DNA of 64,000 nt from the NCBI GenBank assembly GCA_002104905.1, contig MCFE01000199.1, positions 1 through 64,000 on the forward strand, written 5' to 3'. Position 1 is the first letter of the stretch. Each line of letters begins with the position of its first letter. Origin of the DNA: Basidiobolus meristosporus CBS 931.73 (Eukaryota; Basidiobolomycota; Basidiobolomycetes; Basidiobolales; Basidiobolaceae). Under the pieces are notes generated by a model. It saw nothing but the letters and a program-made list of their open reading frames with translations. It ran no database searches and had not been told where the DNA came from. The position numbers and the translations under genes were made by a program. Below, piece after piece: positions 63,961-64,000 of this stretch.

Positions 63961-64000
63961 CTGTTGTCCAGCTGTTCTTCTGCTGCCATCAGCATTGGGG

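Noticed and set aside
1-64000. CRISPR arrays, rRNA genes or bacterial-type operons
   Set aside because: No regularly spaced identical repeats, no rRNA-like blocks, and all multi-exon genes have fungal introns.

Overview
This window looks like a transposon-rich chromosome segment of a filamentous ascomycete. The host genes have short GT-AG introns (51 to 80 bp), compact promoters and typical fungal families: a 20S proteasome beta-2 subunit, spermidine synthase, a 14-TM drug transporter, CAP/PR-1 secreted proteins and a CBM18 domain. The repeat regions are AT-rich and visibly poor in CpG, while the gene islands are not. That contrast, together with decayed LTR elements lying beside one fully intact one, recalls Pezizomycetes (truffle-like) genomes in which repeats are methylated. 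The lineage is my inference, not something the sequence proves.

Layout. 1-3700: LTR-element debris. 4254-5246: one secreted DUF3472-like protein with a chitin-binding module, alone in repeat surroundings. 7330-12014: an intact Ty1/copia element (here Copia-A) with identical target duplications. 12100-13080: old reverse copia gag debris. 13228-15496: a small membrane ORF and a five-exon MFS multidrug transporter with a palindromic upstream site. 17560-24430: copia LTRs, two clean solo LTRs and pol debris. 24950-34215: the main gene island, with a truncated ORF, two tandem CAP genes, the proteasome gene PUP1, a secreted Kelch protein, an interstitial telomeric tract, a C2H2 zinc-finger protein, a possible membrane protein and spermidine synthase. 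34866-64000: continuous nested retrotransposons.

From 37 kb onward the order is: a decayed reverse Copia-A, a reverse gypsy element (Gypsy-B), then a reverse Gypsy-A (about 44982-57195) that has been hit at least four times, by a forward Gypsy-A copy (46869-50593), a short inverted-repeat element (51030-51238), a solo Copia-B LTR (53093-53364) and an internally deleted Copia-B (53571-56784). After it come a reverse Copia-B relic and a Gypsy-A gag split by a 730-bp near-perfect hairpin (61482-62211).

The observations most worth following are: (1) Copia-A and Copia-B both carry a primer-binding site matching the anticodon arm of initiator tRNA-Met, and in Copia-A the presumed gag start codon lies inside that site; (2) a family of inverted-repeat elements with GACTTGTTCC ends and 5-bp target duplications, one of them a 730-bp foldback; (3) nested insertions whose order of arrival can be read directly; (4) the duplicated CAP genes with identical exon lengths. 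The host genes do not form one pathway. The two CAP proteins, the Kelch protein and the CBM18 protein share predicted secretion.
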